DNA of 64,000 bases from Marinobacter confluentis (GCF_004785685.1 NZ_SRPF01000005.1:62001-126000); one strand, 5' to 3'. Shown: positions 49,615 to 58,834, numbered from the stretch's first letter. A program made the numbers and translations. The notes: generated from the letters alone by a model not told the origin.

Positions 49615-50445
49615 ATGTCCCCAGAATGCATTGGTGTTGTGATCACCACCTACAATTCCCCGCTGTGGCTCAGCAAGGTGCTGACGGGCTATGAGAACCA
49701 GAGCCAGAAAGACTTCCAGGTAATCGTCGCCGATGACGGCTCTACTGATGAAACTCGCGCGCTGATCGACCATTTCCGCGAGCGTGGCATCCTTCATATT
49801 GACCACGTGTGGCATGAAGACGACGGCTTCCGCAAATGCCAGATTCTGAACAAGGCCATTGCCGAGACCGACTGCGACTACCTGATTTTCACCGACGGTG
49901 ACTGCATTCCCGAACCCACGTTCATTGAAACCCATCAACGCCTGGCCGAACCCGGAGTCTTTCTGTCAGGTGGCTACATCAAACTCACCATGCCGGTCTC
50001 CGAAGCGATTGCGGATGAAGACATCCGCAGCGGCGTGATCTTTGATCCCGAGTGGCTGGCCAGCAACGGCCAGCCGAAGAATCACAAGCTCTGGAAACTG
50101 TCCCGCTCCGCTTTGAAAAAGAAGCTGCTTAACGCCATCACCCCGGCCGCTGCCAGCTGGAACGGCATGAACAGCTCCACCTGGACCAGAGATCTGATCG
50201 CGGTCAACGGCTTCAATGAAGACATGCAGTACGGGGGCCTGGACCGGGAGCTGGGCGAACGGCTGTGGAATTACGGCCAAAAGTCAAAGCAGATTCGCTA
50301 CAGCACGGTTTGCCTGCACCTGGACCACGCCCGCGGTTATTCCAAACCGGAAATCTGGGCGAAAAACCGGGCCATCCGCAAAGCCGTTAAAGACAACCAT
50401 ACCTTTTGGGCAGAAAACGGCATCCAGAAGAGCCCGGCTGCATGA
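49615..50445 (+). CDS. GT2 glycosyltransferase
   Basis: 276 residues of the GT-A fold. VVITTYNSPLWLSKVLTGYE, VIVADDGSTDET and TDGDCIPEPTFI (DxD-type motif) identify family 2, and the C-terminal part (LDRELGERLWNYG, LDHARGYSKPEIW) matches LPS-core GT2 enzymes with a galactosyltransferase-like C domain. It is the first gene of a pair whose partner overlaps its stop by four bases. Confidence 0.88.
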   Translation: MSPECIGVVITTYNSPLWLSKVLTGYENQSQKDFQVIVADDGSTDETRALIDHFRERGILHIDHVWHEDDGFRKCQILNKAIAETDCDYLIFTDGDCIPEPTFIETHQRLAEPGVFLSGGYIKLTMPVSEAIADEDIRSGVIFDPEWLASNGQPKNHKLWKLSRSALKKKLLNAITPAAASWNGMNSSTWTRDLIAVNGFNEDMQYGGLDRELGERLWNYGQKSKQIRYSTVCLHLDHARGYSKPEIWAKNRAIRKAVKDNHTFWAENGIQKSPAA

Positions 50446-51614
50446 CAGACCAAGGACCCATGAGAACCCTGGTGGTCATCCACAGCCTGAAAATGGGCGG
50501 CATGGAGCGGGTTGCCGTGAACCTGGCCGACGCCTTTGCTGACCAGGGCCATGAAAGCCACCTGCTGTCCTGCCGCAGCCGCCCCAATGACTTGAGCCCT
50601 GCCAATCCGGCGGTTCACCTGCATCACTTCGACCAGTTCCGGGCACTGATGAAGTCCGTCATCGGTATTCCGGTGTTTCTGTTATCACGGCTGCTGCTCG
50701 GCGTATTGCTGCCCCGCTCCCACTTCATCTGGGTGGGATGGCTCAGCGGCTGGCTGCTGAAGCGTCACATCCGCGCCCTCGAAAAGCGCTACGGACGCTT
50801 TGACCGCATCATTTTCCGGGGACTGGGCACCTACAAATATTTCTGGTCCTTCCGGGACGACCGCAACATCTACGTGCTCGAGAACGTTATTCACTACGAC
50901 CGGCCACTTTGGCAGAAAAAGTGGGAGTGGAAACTGGTGTTCCACAACCGGCACCTGGCTTGTGTTTCGTCAGGGGTGATGGAGTCCGCCGAGGAAGCCT
51001 TTGCCCGAGGTGACATTGAACCCAAGAGCCTGCGGGTGATTACCAACCCCTGTCCGGTGGAGCAAATCCGAGCTTTGGCCCAGGAGAAAGAGCCAGACAT
51101 ACCTTCAGATCCATTCATAGTAAACGTTGCCCGCCTCGTCCCCCAGAAAGGGCACGCTTTGCTACTGGAAGCGTTTGCTAAAGCCAGGGTGCCCCACCTA
51201 CTTGTCATCGTTGGAGAGGGTCCATTGCGTAAGGAACTTGAGGAAAAGGCTCGGTCTCTGGGGATAGAAGATCGAGTAATGTTTACAGGCAAGAGAGCCA
51301 ACCCATATGCGTGGATGTATCGAGCTGACCTGTTTGTACTGGCATCCGAGTACGAAGGCCTCGGCATTGTACTAACGGAAGCGCTTGCCTGCGATACCCC
51401 AATTCTGGCAACAGACAGCAGAGGTGGCGTGCGGTTTGTGTTCAAGGGGGAACTTGAGCAATACCTGACGCCAAACACTCCCGAAGGTTTGGCAAACGGT
51501 CTGGAATCGGCGATTAACAAGCTCCCGATCAGGATCAAGCCAGACTGGCTTGCGCCGTTCAAGTCCAAAACAGTCGTTGACGCTTTTCTCAGGCCGGCGA
51601 CCGAGGCCGGCTAG
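50442..51614 (+). CDS. GT4 glycosyltransferase with a composition switch
   Basis: 390 residues from ATG 50442 (ATGA overlap with the previous gene); ATG 50460 (MRTLVVIHSLKMGGMERV) is an alternative. GT4 hallmarks are MGGMERVAVNLADAFADQG, VARLVPQKGHALLLEAF, IVGEGPLRKELEEKARSLG and SEYEGLGIVLTEALACDTPILATD. The first half counts about 65 % GC (line at 50701), the second about 48-57 % (51121-51300). The reading frame is intact, so the gene may be a recombinant whose right end came with the next low-GC genes. Confidence 0.88.
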   Translation: MTDQGPMRTLVVIHSLKMGGMERVAVNLADAFADQGHESHLLSCRSRPNDLSPANPAVHLHHFDQFRALMKSVIGIPVFLLSRLLLGVLLPRSHFIWVGWLSGWLLKRHIRALEKRYGRFDRIIFRGLGTYKYFWSFRDDRNIYVLENVIHYDRPLWQKKWEWKLVFHNRHLACVSSGVMESAEEAFARGDIEPKSLRVITNPCPVEQIRALAQEKEPDIPSDPFIVNVARLVPQKGHALLLEAFAKARVPHLLVIVGEGPLRKELEEKARSLGIEDRVMFTGKRANPYAWMYRADLFVLASEYEGLGIVLTEALACDTPILATDSRGGVRFVFKGELEQYLTPNTPEGLANGLESAINKLPIRIKPDWLAPFKSKTVVDAFLRPATEAG

Positions 51615-51715
51615 AGTCGGTCTGACTTAACTGATCCCGCGCAAGGTCAGCGATCCGGTCGAACATTTGCTCAACCCTGGGAACGGCACCTTTAGCAAAC
51701 TCCCTTATTCTGGGA
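51615..51715. other. Convergent intergenic gap
   Basis: 101 bases between two convergent genes. No hairpin with a T run, and no gene, was recognised. The open frame on the minus strand that covers 51589-51879 overlaps both and is out of frame with the better-supported gene. Confidence 0.5.
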
Positions 51716-52372
51716 TCAAAAGATTGGGGCACATGGCCTTGATCTGAATTCTGGCAACTGATCCAGCGCAGACTCATGAACGCATCCCAGCTGTGCCGGA
51801 AACGGTGCACCCATAATGAGAGCCATGGCAAATCGATGACAGCCGGCACCCGAAAAGATCGGCTCGCCGCCAGGACCAATATGAATCAGAACCCCGCCGA
51901 TTTCCCGAAAGTTACCTGGAATCAATTCCTGGCGGCTCGGCAGACTCCCTCTCTTGCCCAGGTCCGCCCATATACGGTCTAATGTCTCGAAACGTTCAAT
52001 AACATCGCCGTAGTCGCGGCATTCATCAGAAACACCCGCCGGGGAACTCGCTATTTTTTCCAGCATGAAGTTGATCGCCCCCGCTTCAGCCCAGGTTTTT
52101 CCCTGTACCCAATGATCGAAACAGTAACCGATTTTCGGATTATCACTGATTCTCTGCTGAAGATCCGTTGGCCACTCATTGAGCACTCGACCGGACAACT
52201 TCCTGACAGGTCTCCCGAGGCGCTTACCCAGGTCTGCCGATTCAATATAGTGTCGAAGGTCCCCCGGTCGAACCCATATCTGCTCACCATACCTCGGCGC
52301 TGAAAATCCGAACTTCAACCGGTTCACATTATCGATCAGCAACGCTCGGACAAGATATCTAATATTAGACAT
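51716..52372 (-). CDS. Uncharacterised protein with ParB-like motif
   Basis: 218 residues, no membrane segment. The C-terminal part (ELIPGNFREIGGVLIHIGPGGEPIFSGAGCHRFAMALIMG, then AQLGCVHESAL) has the shape of the ParB/sulfiredoxin-like fold, with G-x-HR-x-x-A, a motif known from proteins found in surface-polysaccharide loci. The N-terminal 130 residues were not recognised. The end near 51716 fits the motif spacing. A second frame to 51589 was considered and rejected. The first gene on the minus side of the low-GC block. Confidence 0.6.
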   Translation of the reverse strand: MSNIRYLVRALLIDNVNRLKFGFSAPRYGEQIWVRPGDLRHYIESADLGKRLGRPVRKLSGRVLNEWPTDLQQRISDNPKIGYCFDHWVQGKTWAEAGAINFMLEKIASSPAGVSDECRDYGDVIERFETLDRIWADLGKRGSLPSRQELIPGNFREIGGVLIHIGPGGEPIFSGAGCHRFAMALIMGAPFPAQLGCVHESALDQLPEFRSRPCAPIF

Positions 52373-52413
52373 GGCCTTGTCTCTCGCGCCCTATATACCC
52401 GCGGAAAAGGCTG

Positions 52414-53370
52414 TTACCCGTCATTTGAAGACATTGCTGAGCGAAGACGGGAAAGCCATCGGCGAACTCGGAACACCGGATTCTTGGAGAACTGACTAAA
52501 AATATGATCTTGAACCTCTTGCTGGTATGACGCATCGGGAAAAGCTGCAAAAATATAATCGAGGTGGCGTTGAATATCCCGGGGTCGAAGGGTCCCCCGG
52601 GACTCGCGATTCACTATCATCTCGTGCAGATCAAGCGAGCAGTTCTGGTTGATCCCATTGGCCTTGAACAGAAAAGCATGAATCTGTCGGACCCGCTCCC
52701 TCTTGAGATTTTTTTTCTTTGCCTGCTTACTGACACTCGATGCAAGCTCCCGATACCAGAGCAAAGGCGCCTGAATGCAATAGAAATCACATGTGCCCTG
52801 GAGCCTGGACCACAGCTCGTAATCCTGGGCACTTCGGAACATCTCATCGTATATATGGGCCAGATCCTTTAACGCTGATTTCCGAATCATGACGGCAGGA
52901 TGAGAGAAGCAGCATTCGAACATCAGCATCAATTTCAGATCCTGATCATGCTCGGGAAAGGTCTTCAGACGAACGTCTCCTTTCTGCCTCATCCTGTGGA
53001 TCCAGCTTCCTACAACACCGCATTCCGGGTGTGATTCGAGATGTGCGGCCTGTACCTCAAGGCGCTGCGGCTCGCTTATGTCATCCGCGTCCATTCGCGC
53101 GATATACGTGCCACGGGATAACTCAACGCCCTTGTTCAGGCTTGCCGGAACACCTGAATTCACGGCGTTCTCAATCACTCTTACCCTTGAATCACGTTGC
53201 GCGTATTCGTTCAGAACCGCGAGAGAACCATCAGTCGAACAATCATCCACCACCACCAGTTCCAGATTCGGGTAGGTCTGCGAAAGGATGCTGTCAACCG
53301 CCTCTTTAAGCCATGGGAGGGCGTTGTACACCGGCATCACCACACTGACGAGAGCATTGAGCTGGGTCAT
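52414..53370 (-). CDS. GT2 glycosyltransferase
   Basis: 318 residues. VSVVMPVYNALPWLKEAVDSILSQTYPNLELVVVDDCSTDG and ARMDADDISEPQRLE (DxD motif) followed by SAQDYELWSRL identify a family 2 enzyme of the type found in O-antigen and core loci. AT-rich (47 % in a counted line near 52681). The start overlaps the stop of the upstream WaaY-like gene by four bases. Confidence 0.88.
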   Translation of the reverse strand: MTQLNALVSVVMPVYNALPWLKEAVDSILSQTYPNLELVVVDDCSTDGSLAVLNEYAQRDSRVRVIENAVNSGVPASLNKGVELSRGTYIARMDADDISEPQRLEVQAAHLESHPECGVVGSWIHRMRQKGDVRLKTFPEHDQDLKLMLMFECCFSHPAVMIRKSALKDLAHIYDEMFRSAQDYELWSRLQGTCDFYCIQAPLLWYRELASSVSKQAKKKNLKRERVRQIHAFLFKANGINQNCSLDLHEMIVNRESRGTLRPRDIQRHLDYIFAAFPDASYQQEVQDHIFSQFSKNPVFRVRRWLSRLRSAMSSNDG

Positions 53371-54119
53371 AAGCGTTTCTTATTTCTTAAACGGCGCTTC
53401 AACGCACGCGTCGCGAACTCAAAATCACCAAGGTAACGGGCAATCATCAACCACACGGTCACTTTTTCCTCGTTAGCATAATCAGCGCGAGCTTCGGGAC
53501 AGCTTCTGAAAAACCGATCCAGCTCTTTCGCTTTGCTCAGCCCGGACAGAATCCGGGGCTTTTTCAGGCGGAAATCAATAAAAACAACACTTCCATCAGG
53601 CCGGATCAGAAAGTTTGCAAGTTGTGCATCTGAGCGAAGGTAGCCCTGGCTATGTAATCTCAGGATGGCCTTCAATACCAGCGGCGCGTCCTGCTTCTCA
53701 GCCCGACGGGCGTCTACAAACCGGTAACAAAGGAAGGAATCGACAACAAAACCTCTGCGCCTGGCTTCTCCGGCAATGACCGGTTGCGGCGAGTCCAGAC
53801 CAAGGGACGGCATAAGCTGCAACTGGCGAAAAGAGCGGACGGCATCACTACCACGAAAAAAAGAAAGCAATCGTTCCCAGCGCCTTCCGTTTCTCGCGCG
53901 TGGTATTTTCAGCAGCAGGGACTCATTTTCAAAGCGGATCTGGGCGCTCAGAGTTCGCCAGTTATCCCGAAATGTCTGTTCCCGCTGTAGTCCCTCAGCA
54001 AGATAAGCCGTCAAAAAAGCCCGGGCCTTGTCATCTTCCTGCGTGTACAGGAGATGCCAGGAATCAATCCGCGTTTCACGACACTCGTTCTGATCTTCCT
54101 CGGTGCTTCTGATATCCAA
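53367..54119 (-). CDS. WaaY-like LPS core kinase
   Basis: 250 residues. RNGRRWERLLSFFRGSDAVRSFRQLQLMPSLG is the hallmark of the RfaY/WaaY family; then LILRLHSQGYLRSDAQLANFLIRPDGSVVFIDFRLKKPRI contains the catalytic loop (R-S-D-A-Q-L-A-N) and the metal-binding D-F. WaaY phosphorylates core heptose in enterics; here the target sugar may differ. In operon order it precedes the GT2 gene. Confidence 0.85.
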   Translation of the reverse strand: MDIRSTEEDQNECRETRIDSWHLLYTQEDDKARAFLTAYLAEGLQREQTFRDNWRTLSAQIRFENESLLLKIPRARNGRRWERLLSFFRGSDAVRSFRQLQLMPSLGLDSPQPVIAGEARRRGFVVDSFLCYRFVDARRAEKQDAPLVLKAILRLHSQGYLRSDAQLANFLIRPDGSVVFIDFRLKKPRILSGLSKAKELDRFFRSCPEARADYANEEKVTVWLMIARYLGDFEFATRALKRRLRNKKRL

Positions 54120-54151
54120 TCAAACCTGACCTTTTCAGAGGAATGTCCCGA

Positions 54152-55501
54152 TTAGCCCGCTGTGGCGACGTCCGCTGGCTGGAGAAATGCCCGGCGGAAA
54201 TGCAAAGACAAGGCAACCCCGCCAACAGCATTAAAGATAAACTGGCCATAGCTACCCTGAACCAGAATACCGTCAAAGAACGAGAAAACGAGCATAAAAA
54301 GAAGGAACAGGAATGACGCCGTTGCCAAACGTAAATCCTGACTCTCCGGCCTGATCAATGCAACCAGCCTGGACAGAAGGTAAAGAAAAACGGCCAGCAG
54401 CAACACCACACCGACAATGCCGTATTCGACCAGAACCTCCAGATAACTGTTATGGAATTGACTGAATTCCTGATCGAGGACTCCGGCACTGTGAGCATCC
54501 TCAAGAATCAGGTCGGAACTGCGATACCCCCATCCCCAGAACGGCCTTTCCGCCGATTGCTCAAGACCAATGTTCAGCATGATGACCCGGATGCCCCAAC
54601 TCGACTGTGGCAGTTCATCAACACCCTCAGTGGCCACAAGAGGAATGATAGAAAATCCCTGTTTGATCCGATCAATATTTTTTCCGCCAAGCCCATAATC
54701 AAGGCTGACCAAAGCCATCAACGCTATCGCGATGATAATGAGAAATTTTTTGCGGCCAGCTCGGTTCTGCATAACTCCGATCCGGTGTAGAACGAAAGGA
54801 ACACCAGTGATCAGCACAACAAGCAGAGCGACAAAAACGGCCCGCGTCTGGGATACGGAGACCAGAATCAGTGACCAGACAACAGCGACTGCCGCAAGGG
54901 CCATTACCGCTTTTCGTTTGCGTTCAGAAAACACTTCAAACAGCAGAAAGACCGAGGCAAACATGAACACAAAGGTTGCCAACATGCCACTTCGGATCGG
55001 GTTCAGCCCGAAGCCCTCCCGGTGCCCCTGAAGCCCGGCCATTAGCGCTGAGAATCCGTCACCTGAAATCCACGGGAGCAGCACAATAACCGCGCCAAGG
55101 ACAGCTGCGAAAACCCGCTCCCGATACCTGGATCCGGCCAGCGCTAAACCGATAAAAAGGAAAAGGAATTTATCAATAAAATCTTCAACCGCAGGCCCTG
55201 ATCTGGCGCGGTCTGGAAAATCAGAAGACACCACCGCCCAGGCGGCAACAAGCCAGAGAATGGACAGAACCATCAATATCAGGGGCGGCTTGAACCAGAT
55301 GCTTTTCGGGAGGAAGAAAAAAGAGATTAATCCGAACAACAGAATTCCGAGAGAAATTTTCTCGCCCGGCTCCACATCGAAAAGAAAAACAGCGATGTAG
55401 CAGATCGAGAGGAGAAAGAGCACTGAACCAATAACACGAGGGGCGCGTTTCGAGCTCAAATCGAAAATCGTCGTATCGTTGCGCTGACTTAGAATATTCA
55501 T
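54152..55501 (-). CDS. waaL: O-antigen ligase / polymerase (Wzy_C family)
   Basis: 449 residues with about ten to twelve membrane segments spread over the chain and a large periplasmic loop after helix eight. The loop has GWGYRSSDLILEDAHSAG and FHNSYLEVLVEYGIVG, where H-N-S-Y-L is the Wzy_C motif that marks WaaL-type ligases. It would join polymerised or single O units to lipid A-core in the periplasm. It lies three bases after the GT29-like gene on the same strand. GC is low (47 % in a counted line near 54721). Ligase and polymerase cannot be told apart by sequence alone. Confidence 0.8.
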   Translation of the reverse strand: MNILSQRNDTTIFDLSSKRAPRVIGSVLFLLSICYIAVFLFDVEPGEKISLGILLFGLISFFFLPKSIWFKPPLILMVLSILWLVAAWAVVSSDFPDRARSGPAVEDFIDKFLFLFIGLALAGSRYRERVFAAVLGAVIVLLPWISGDGFSALMAGLQGHREGFGLNPIRSGMLATFVFMFASVFLLFEVFSERKRKAVMALAAVAVVWSLILVSVSQTRAVFVALLVVLITGVPFVLHRIGVMQNRAGRKKFLIIIAIALMALVSLDYGLGGKNIDRIKQGFSIIPLVATEGVDELPQSSWGIRVIMLNIGLEQSAERPFWGWGYRSSDLILEDAHSAGVLDQEFSQFHNSYLEVLVEYGIVGVVLLLAVFLYLLSRLVALIRPESQDLRLATASFLFLLFMLVFSFFDGILVQGSYGQFIFNAVGGVALSLHFRRAFLQPADVATAG

Positions 55502-55504
55502 GAA

Positions 55505-56833
55505 TCAAATTACCTGTTCAGGCAAGCAAAGGGTTTCTTTTCCCTGCGAGCCATGAGCCGCCTGCAGTTCCTGGATATATTGATCCAGCCCCCCCGCCAT
55601 AATCTCTGTGAAGCGGGCATCTCCTTCGAGAACGCCCAATGACCACAAGCGGTGTAGCACGTGATACTGCATAAAAGGGTCGTGGGTCTTGGCAAAGGAA
55701 AGGCAATAGTTGACGGGCTTGGTTCCCGGGCGCCAGTAGCCCTTGTAACGCCCGGCACTGAGCATAAGGTCCGAGTTAAAAATCTTGAGGCGCGCAGGAC
55801 AGAAACGGAGCGTATCAACCGCAGCGGAAGTTCCAGCATGAAATTCTGAATTAAAAAGAAAACTCTTTGGGCTCTCGATAACACGTCCATAACTGACCCT
55901 GTTATGAAGTAACTTGAGGCCTCTTGGTTTGATAAAGACTGGGAACTGCAATCCACCGGGAAATTCCTGCCCCGCGTTCTTCGATATATATTCCGCCTGA
56001 CCGTTGTTGTAATAGGAAATATCGACGCGAGTTCCCTGGGTTGAGGGGTCACAACCCTGCTCCCCACCCCGATAATTGAACTTGATAACCCGCCCGAAAG
56101 AATCAATCTCAGCACCGTTAGGTGTAGACGTTGGCGCTGGCCCCACAATGGCAATATTCTGGCCAGAGGTCGCTTCCAGCATTCGGTTTTCGACGGAGTC
56201 TGCTGACGCATCAAAGATCAGGGGCTGCAGTTTCCCGAAACAGAGTAGCTCCCTGAACCAGTGTCCCTGACGGAGCTTACGCTCGGATTCCCCGAGACTC
56301 GCCAATCGCTCCAGTAATCGCTTTGAGCCCTCCGCATCTCCGTTCTCCAGACACTGGGAAAGTGCAAGTTTCACGTTCGGCGCCTGGGCTGAGCTCATTT
56401 CAGCGCAGCCAAGATAGGCGTGAGATGCCTTGAGGCGAACCGCCTGGCCAAGGATAAACAGACCCGAGAACATGCAGATTCTGAACAGTTCGTGCCAGGC
56501 TGAAGGCGACAACCGGTCAACCGGTATGGATTCAGTCTGGCCGATCAGCCGGCGCTCGATTTCCAGATGGTTTTCATCGTCCGAGAGAACCAACTGAACG
56601 TAGCTGAACCACCACTCCAGAGGAAGCTGCAATAAAGCCCGGTTTCCTGTTTTTACAAGAGCCGCCTGGATCCGCTGGATAACGTTATTTTTATCAGCGC
56701 TCTCGGCCAATGCCTGCCTGAAAAGCTCATAAAGAATCCCGGCCCGATAGCTCCTACGGCTGAGTTTTCTTCGGCGCAGCAGGTAGGCAAGCTGGTTGAT
56801 TATCCCGACTCTTGGCCTGGCAGTTTCCGGCAT
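55505..56833 (-). CDS. GT29/sialyltransferase-like protein
   Basis: 442 residues. A helical N-terminal half (to about 215, TPR-like in look) precedes IAIVGPAPTSTPNGAEIDSF plus GRVIKFNYRGG (residues 227-256). This resembles the sialyl-motif L of GT29 enzymes (AIVGN...GxEID..D.VIRFN). A later segment AGTSAAVDTLRFCPARLKIFNSD recalls motif S. The gene sits three bases before the O-antigen ligase gene. The resemblance is by eye; whether it moves sialic acid, Kdo or another sugar is unknown. Confidence 0.6.
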   Translation of the reverse strand: MPETARPRVGIINQLAYLLRRRKLSRRSYRAGILYELFRQALAESADKNNVIQRIQAALVKTGNRALLQLPLEWWFSYVQLVLSDDENHLEIERRLIGQTESIPVDRLSPSAWHELFRICMFSGLFILGQAVRLKASHAYLGCAEMSSAQAPNVKLALSQCLENGDAEGSKRLLERLASLGESERKLRQGHWFRELLCFGKLQPLIFDASADSVENRMLEATSGQNIAIVGPAPTSTPNGAEIDSFGRVIKFNYRGGEQGCDPSTQGTRVDISYYNNGQAEYISKNAGQEFPGGLQFPVFIKPRGLKLLHNRVSYGRVIESPKSFLFNSEFHAGTSAAVDTLRFCPARLKIFNSDLMLSAGRYKGYWRPGTKPVNYCLSFAKTHDPFMQYHVLHRLWSLGVLEGDARFTEIMAGGLDQYIQELQAAHGSQGKETLCLPEQVI

Positions 56834-56904
56834 CTCTACGTGTTCTCAAAAAACTTGGGTGAGCAGCGCGGCGTTTATGAACAGCCCGGCGGGCAGCTCA
56901 AGAA

Positions 56905-57585
56905 TCACACGTTATGTGGATCGGAATTGTAACCTACAAGCAGACTCTGCCAAAGACCGAGCTTCTGCCGTTTGGTAAGTGTTTCCATACGCTTTTCGAC
57001 GGAGCGCCACAAACGGTTCAGATTACTCGTTTTCCAAGTGGATCCATCAGCTTTAACCTGACATCGATCAAGATCGATCAGAAACGCCCGATCGCCGGCG
57101 ATCAGGATGTTGTCGCAGTTCAAATCGATATGATCCAGACCAAAATCATGAAAGCGACGAATCATACGCCCAACCCGCTCCCATAGCGCCGCGTCCTCAA
57201 GAGCCGGGGCATTGGGCATGGGAACAGCGCCCTCAATCCGCCGGACGATGATAGCAGCGCGATACCACAGGCCAAGATGCCGGCCCGACCAGGCAGCAAT
57301 TGGCTCGGGAACCGGCAACCCGGCTTCAAACAGCCTCAGCAGAAGACGGAACTCATTGGCGGAACGGGTTCGCTCGGCCCCGGAATAAAAGTAGCTTCTC
57401 TCGGAAAAATAGGCGATCAACCCACCCCGCAGGTAATGCCTGAGCACCATTGCCCCATCATCGGTTTCAATAAACCAGGCACCGCCTCGCCCACCTGTGT
57501 CGACCGGTTGAGCCGCCGCTCCCCAAAAATCAGGATCAAACCAGCGTTCGGTTACGGCTTTATAGGCCGGATTTACAATAAGCAT
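56905..57585 (-). CDS. kdkA: Kdo kinase (KdkA/InaA family)
   Basis: 226 residues. GGRGGAWFIETDDGAMVLRHYLRGG is the glycine loop of 3-deoxy-D-manno-octulosonic acid kinase, followed by RFHDFGLDHIDLNCDNILI (catalytic loop) and FLIDLDRC (metal-binding). It phosphorylates Kdo at position 4 in lipid A-Kdo at the cytoplasmic face. Divergent from the GT9 gene. Confidence 0.88.
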   Translation of the reverse strand: MLIVNPAYKAVTERWFDPDFWGAAAQPVDTGGRGGAWFIETDDGAMVLRHYLRGGLIAYFSERSYFYSGAERTRSANEFRLLLRLFEAGLPVPEPIAAWSGRHLGLWYRAAIIVRRIEGAVPMPNAPALEDAALWERVGRMIRRFHDFGLDHIDLNCDNILIAGDRAFLIDLDRCQVKADGSTWKTSNLNRLWRSVEKRMETLTKRQKLGLWQSLLVGYNSDPHNV

Positions 57586-57731
57586 CGAAAGACCTTTATC
57601 TGGCTAAGGGAATCATAGCCATCTCAAAAGACACCCGGCGGCCTGCTGGGCTAGACTAATCCGAAGTTTACCAAGACCGTCTCAGGGGCCTCCAGTCATC
57701 CGGTCCAGAACCGCTTTTGTAAGGTAACACA
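57586..57731. other. kdkA-GT9 divergent gap
   Basis: 146 bases between outward-facing starts. AAGG before the TTG at 57732 is the only clear signal. No good -35/-10 pair was found. Confidence 0.3.
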
Positions 57732-58790
57732 TTGATCAACTCCATCTGCATACTACGTCTCTCCGCCATTGGCGACGTCACCCATGTCATCCCGGTTGTC
57801 CTCAGCCTTCAGGAGCAGGTCCCTGGAATAAAAATCACCTGGGTGATCGGCAAGATTGAGGCGAAACTGGTCGGTGACCTGCCCGGCGTCGAGTTCGTAA
57901 TTTTCGACAAGAAAGCCGGCCGCAAGGGTTATGCCGACCTGCGAAACACGCTCAAGAGCCGAAAATTCGATGCCCTGCTGCATATGCAGGTGGCTTTCCG
58001 CGCTAACCTGGCGGCGGCGATGATCCCCGCGAAGGTGAAAATCGGCTACGATCAGGCCCGCAGCAAAGACCTTCACAGCCTGTTCATCAACCGGCGTATT
58101 GCCCCGGCACCGCAACAGCACGTGAGGGACTGCCTGGCCAGTTTTCTGGTGCCGCTGGCGCTGGAACCAGCCGCACCAAAATGGAGCATTCCACTGACTC
58201 CGGAAGATCACGCGTTTGCCCGCCAGCAGTTAGCGACGGACAGAATGAACCTGGTGATCAGCCCCTGCGCCAGCCACACCCTGCGCAACTGGCCCGCCGA
58301 GAGGTATGCCCGACTGGCGGATCACGCGGTCCGCACCCATGGCATGAAGGTGATTCTGGTGGGCAGCCCGGCGCCGTTCGAAGCGGAGTACTGCGCGGCC
58401 ATCGAAAAGAGCATGGAAGAAAAGGCCCACAATATCTGTGGCAAGGATACCCTCAAACAACTAACCGCCCTGCTTACCCACGCCGACCTGGCGGTAGCTC
58501 CGGATACCGGGCCAGCGCACATCGCCAGCTCCGTCGGCACAGATGTACTGGGGATTTTTGCCGCCAGCAACCCTTACCGGTCGGGACCTTACAATTCCCT
58601 GGAGTGGTGCGTGAATCGTTATCCGGAAGCGTTGGAGCAGTTCACTGGCAAACAGGTTGAACAAGCCCGCTGGGGTGCCAAGGCAGAATTTGAGGGGGCG
58701 ATGGAGCTGGTGACAGTGGAGGATGTTACCGGAATGCTGGATCGGTGGATTGCGACACAGCGAGGGCCCAGACAGAAAAACGGCGCCTGA
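57732..58790 (+). CDS. GT9 heptosyltransferase
   Basis: 352 residues. ICILRLSAIGDVTHVIPVVLSLQ (start of GT9), KVKIGYDQARSKDLHSLFINRRI, LVISPCASHTLRNWPAERYA and VAPDTGPAHIASSVGTDVLGIFA are ADP-heptose:LPS heptosyltransferase signatures. The start is TTG with AAGG at good spacing. In Pseudomonas waaC and waaF stand beside ilvE-glnE; the protein most resembles that group. Which of the two it is cannot be fixed here. Confidence 0.88.
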   Translation: MINSICILRLSAIGDVTHVIPVVLSLQEQVPGIKITWVIGKIEAKLVGDLPGVEFVIFDKKAGRKGYADLRNTLKSRKFDALLHMQVAFRANLAAAMIPAKVKIGYDQARSKDLHSLFINRRIAPAPQQHVRDCLASFLVPLALEPAAPKWSIPLTPEDHAFARQQLATDRMNLVISPCASHTLRNWPAERYARLADHAVRTHGMKVILVGSPAPFEAEYCAAIEKSMEEKAHNICGKDTLKQLTALLTHADLAVAPDTGPAHIASSVGTDVLGIFAASNPYRSGPYNSLEWCVNRYPEALEQFTGKQVEQARWGAKAEFEGAMELVTVEDVTGMLDRWIATQRGPRQKNGA

Positions 58791-58803
58791 TCCGGCGCCG
58801 TTT
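58778..58803. terminator. Terminator overlapping the GT9 stop
   Basis: A 10-bp perfect stem AAACGGCGCC/GGCGCCGTTT (58778-58787 with 58794-58803), loop TGATCC, with an A run on one side and TTT on the other. The GT9 stop codon is in the loop. It lies between convergent genes, and could serve the DUF6165/ilvE transcript on the minus strand as well. Confidence 0.8.
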
Positions 58804-58834
58804 CTGGTTTATCGGCTTACGCCATGCACGACCG

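Noticed and set aside
51589..51879. Minus-strand open frame that could extend the ParB-motif gene by a frameshift
   Set aside because: The motif order (HRFAMALIMG, then AQLGCVHESAL) reads on in the other frame and ends naturally at 51716. The extra frame is out of register and overlaps the glycosyltransferase on the opposite strand.
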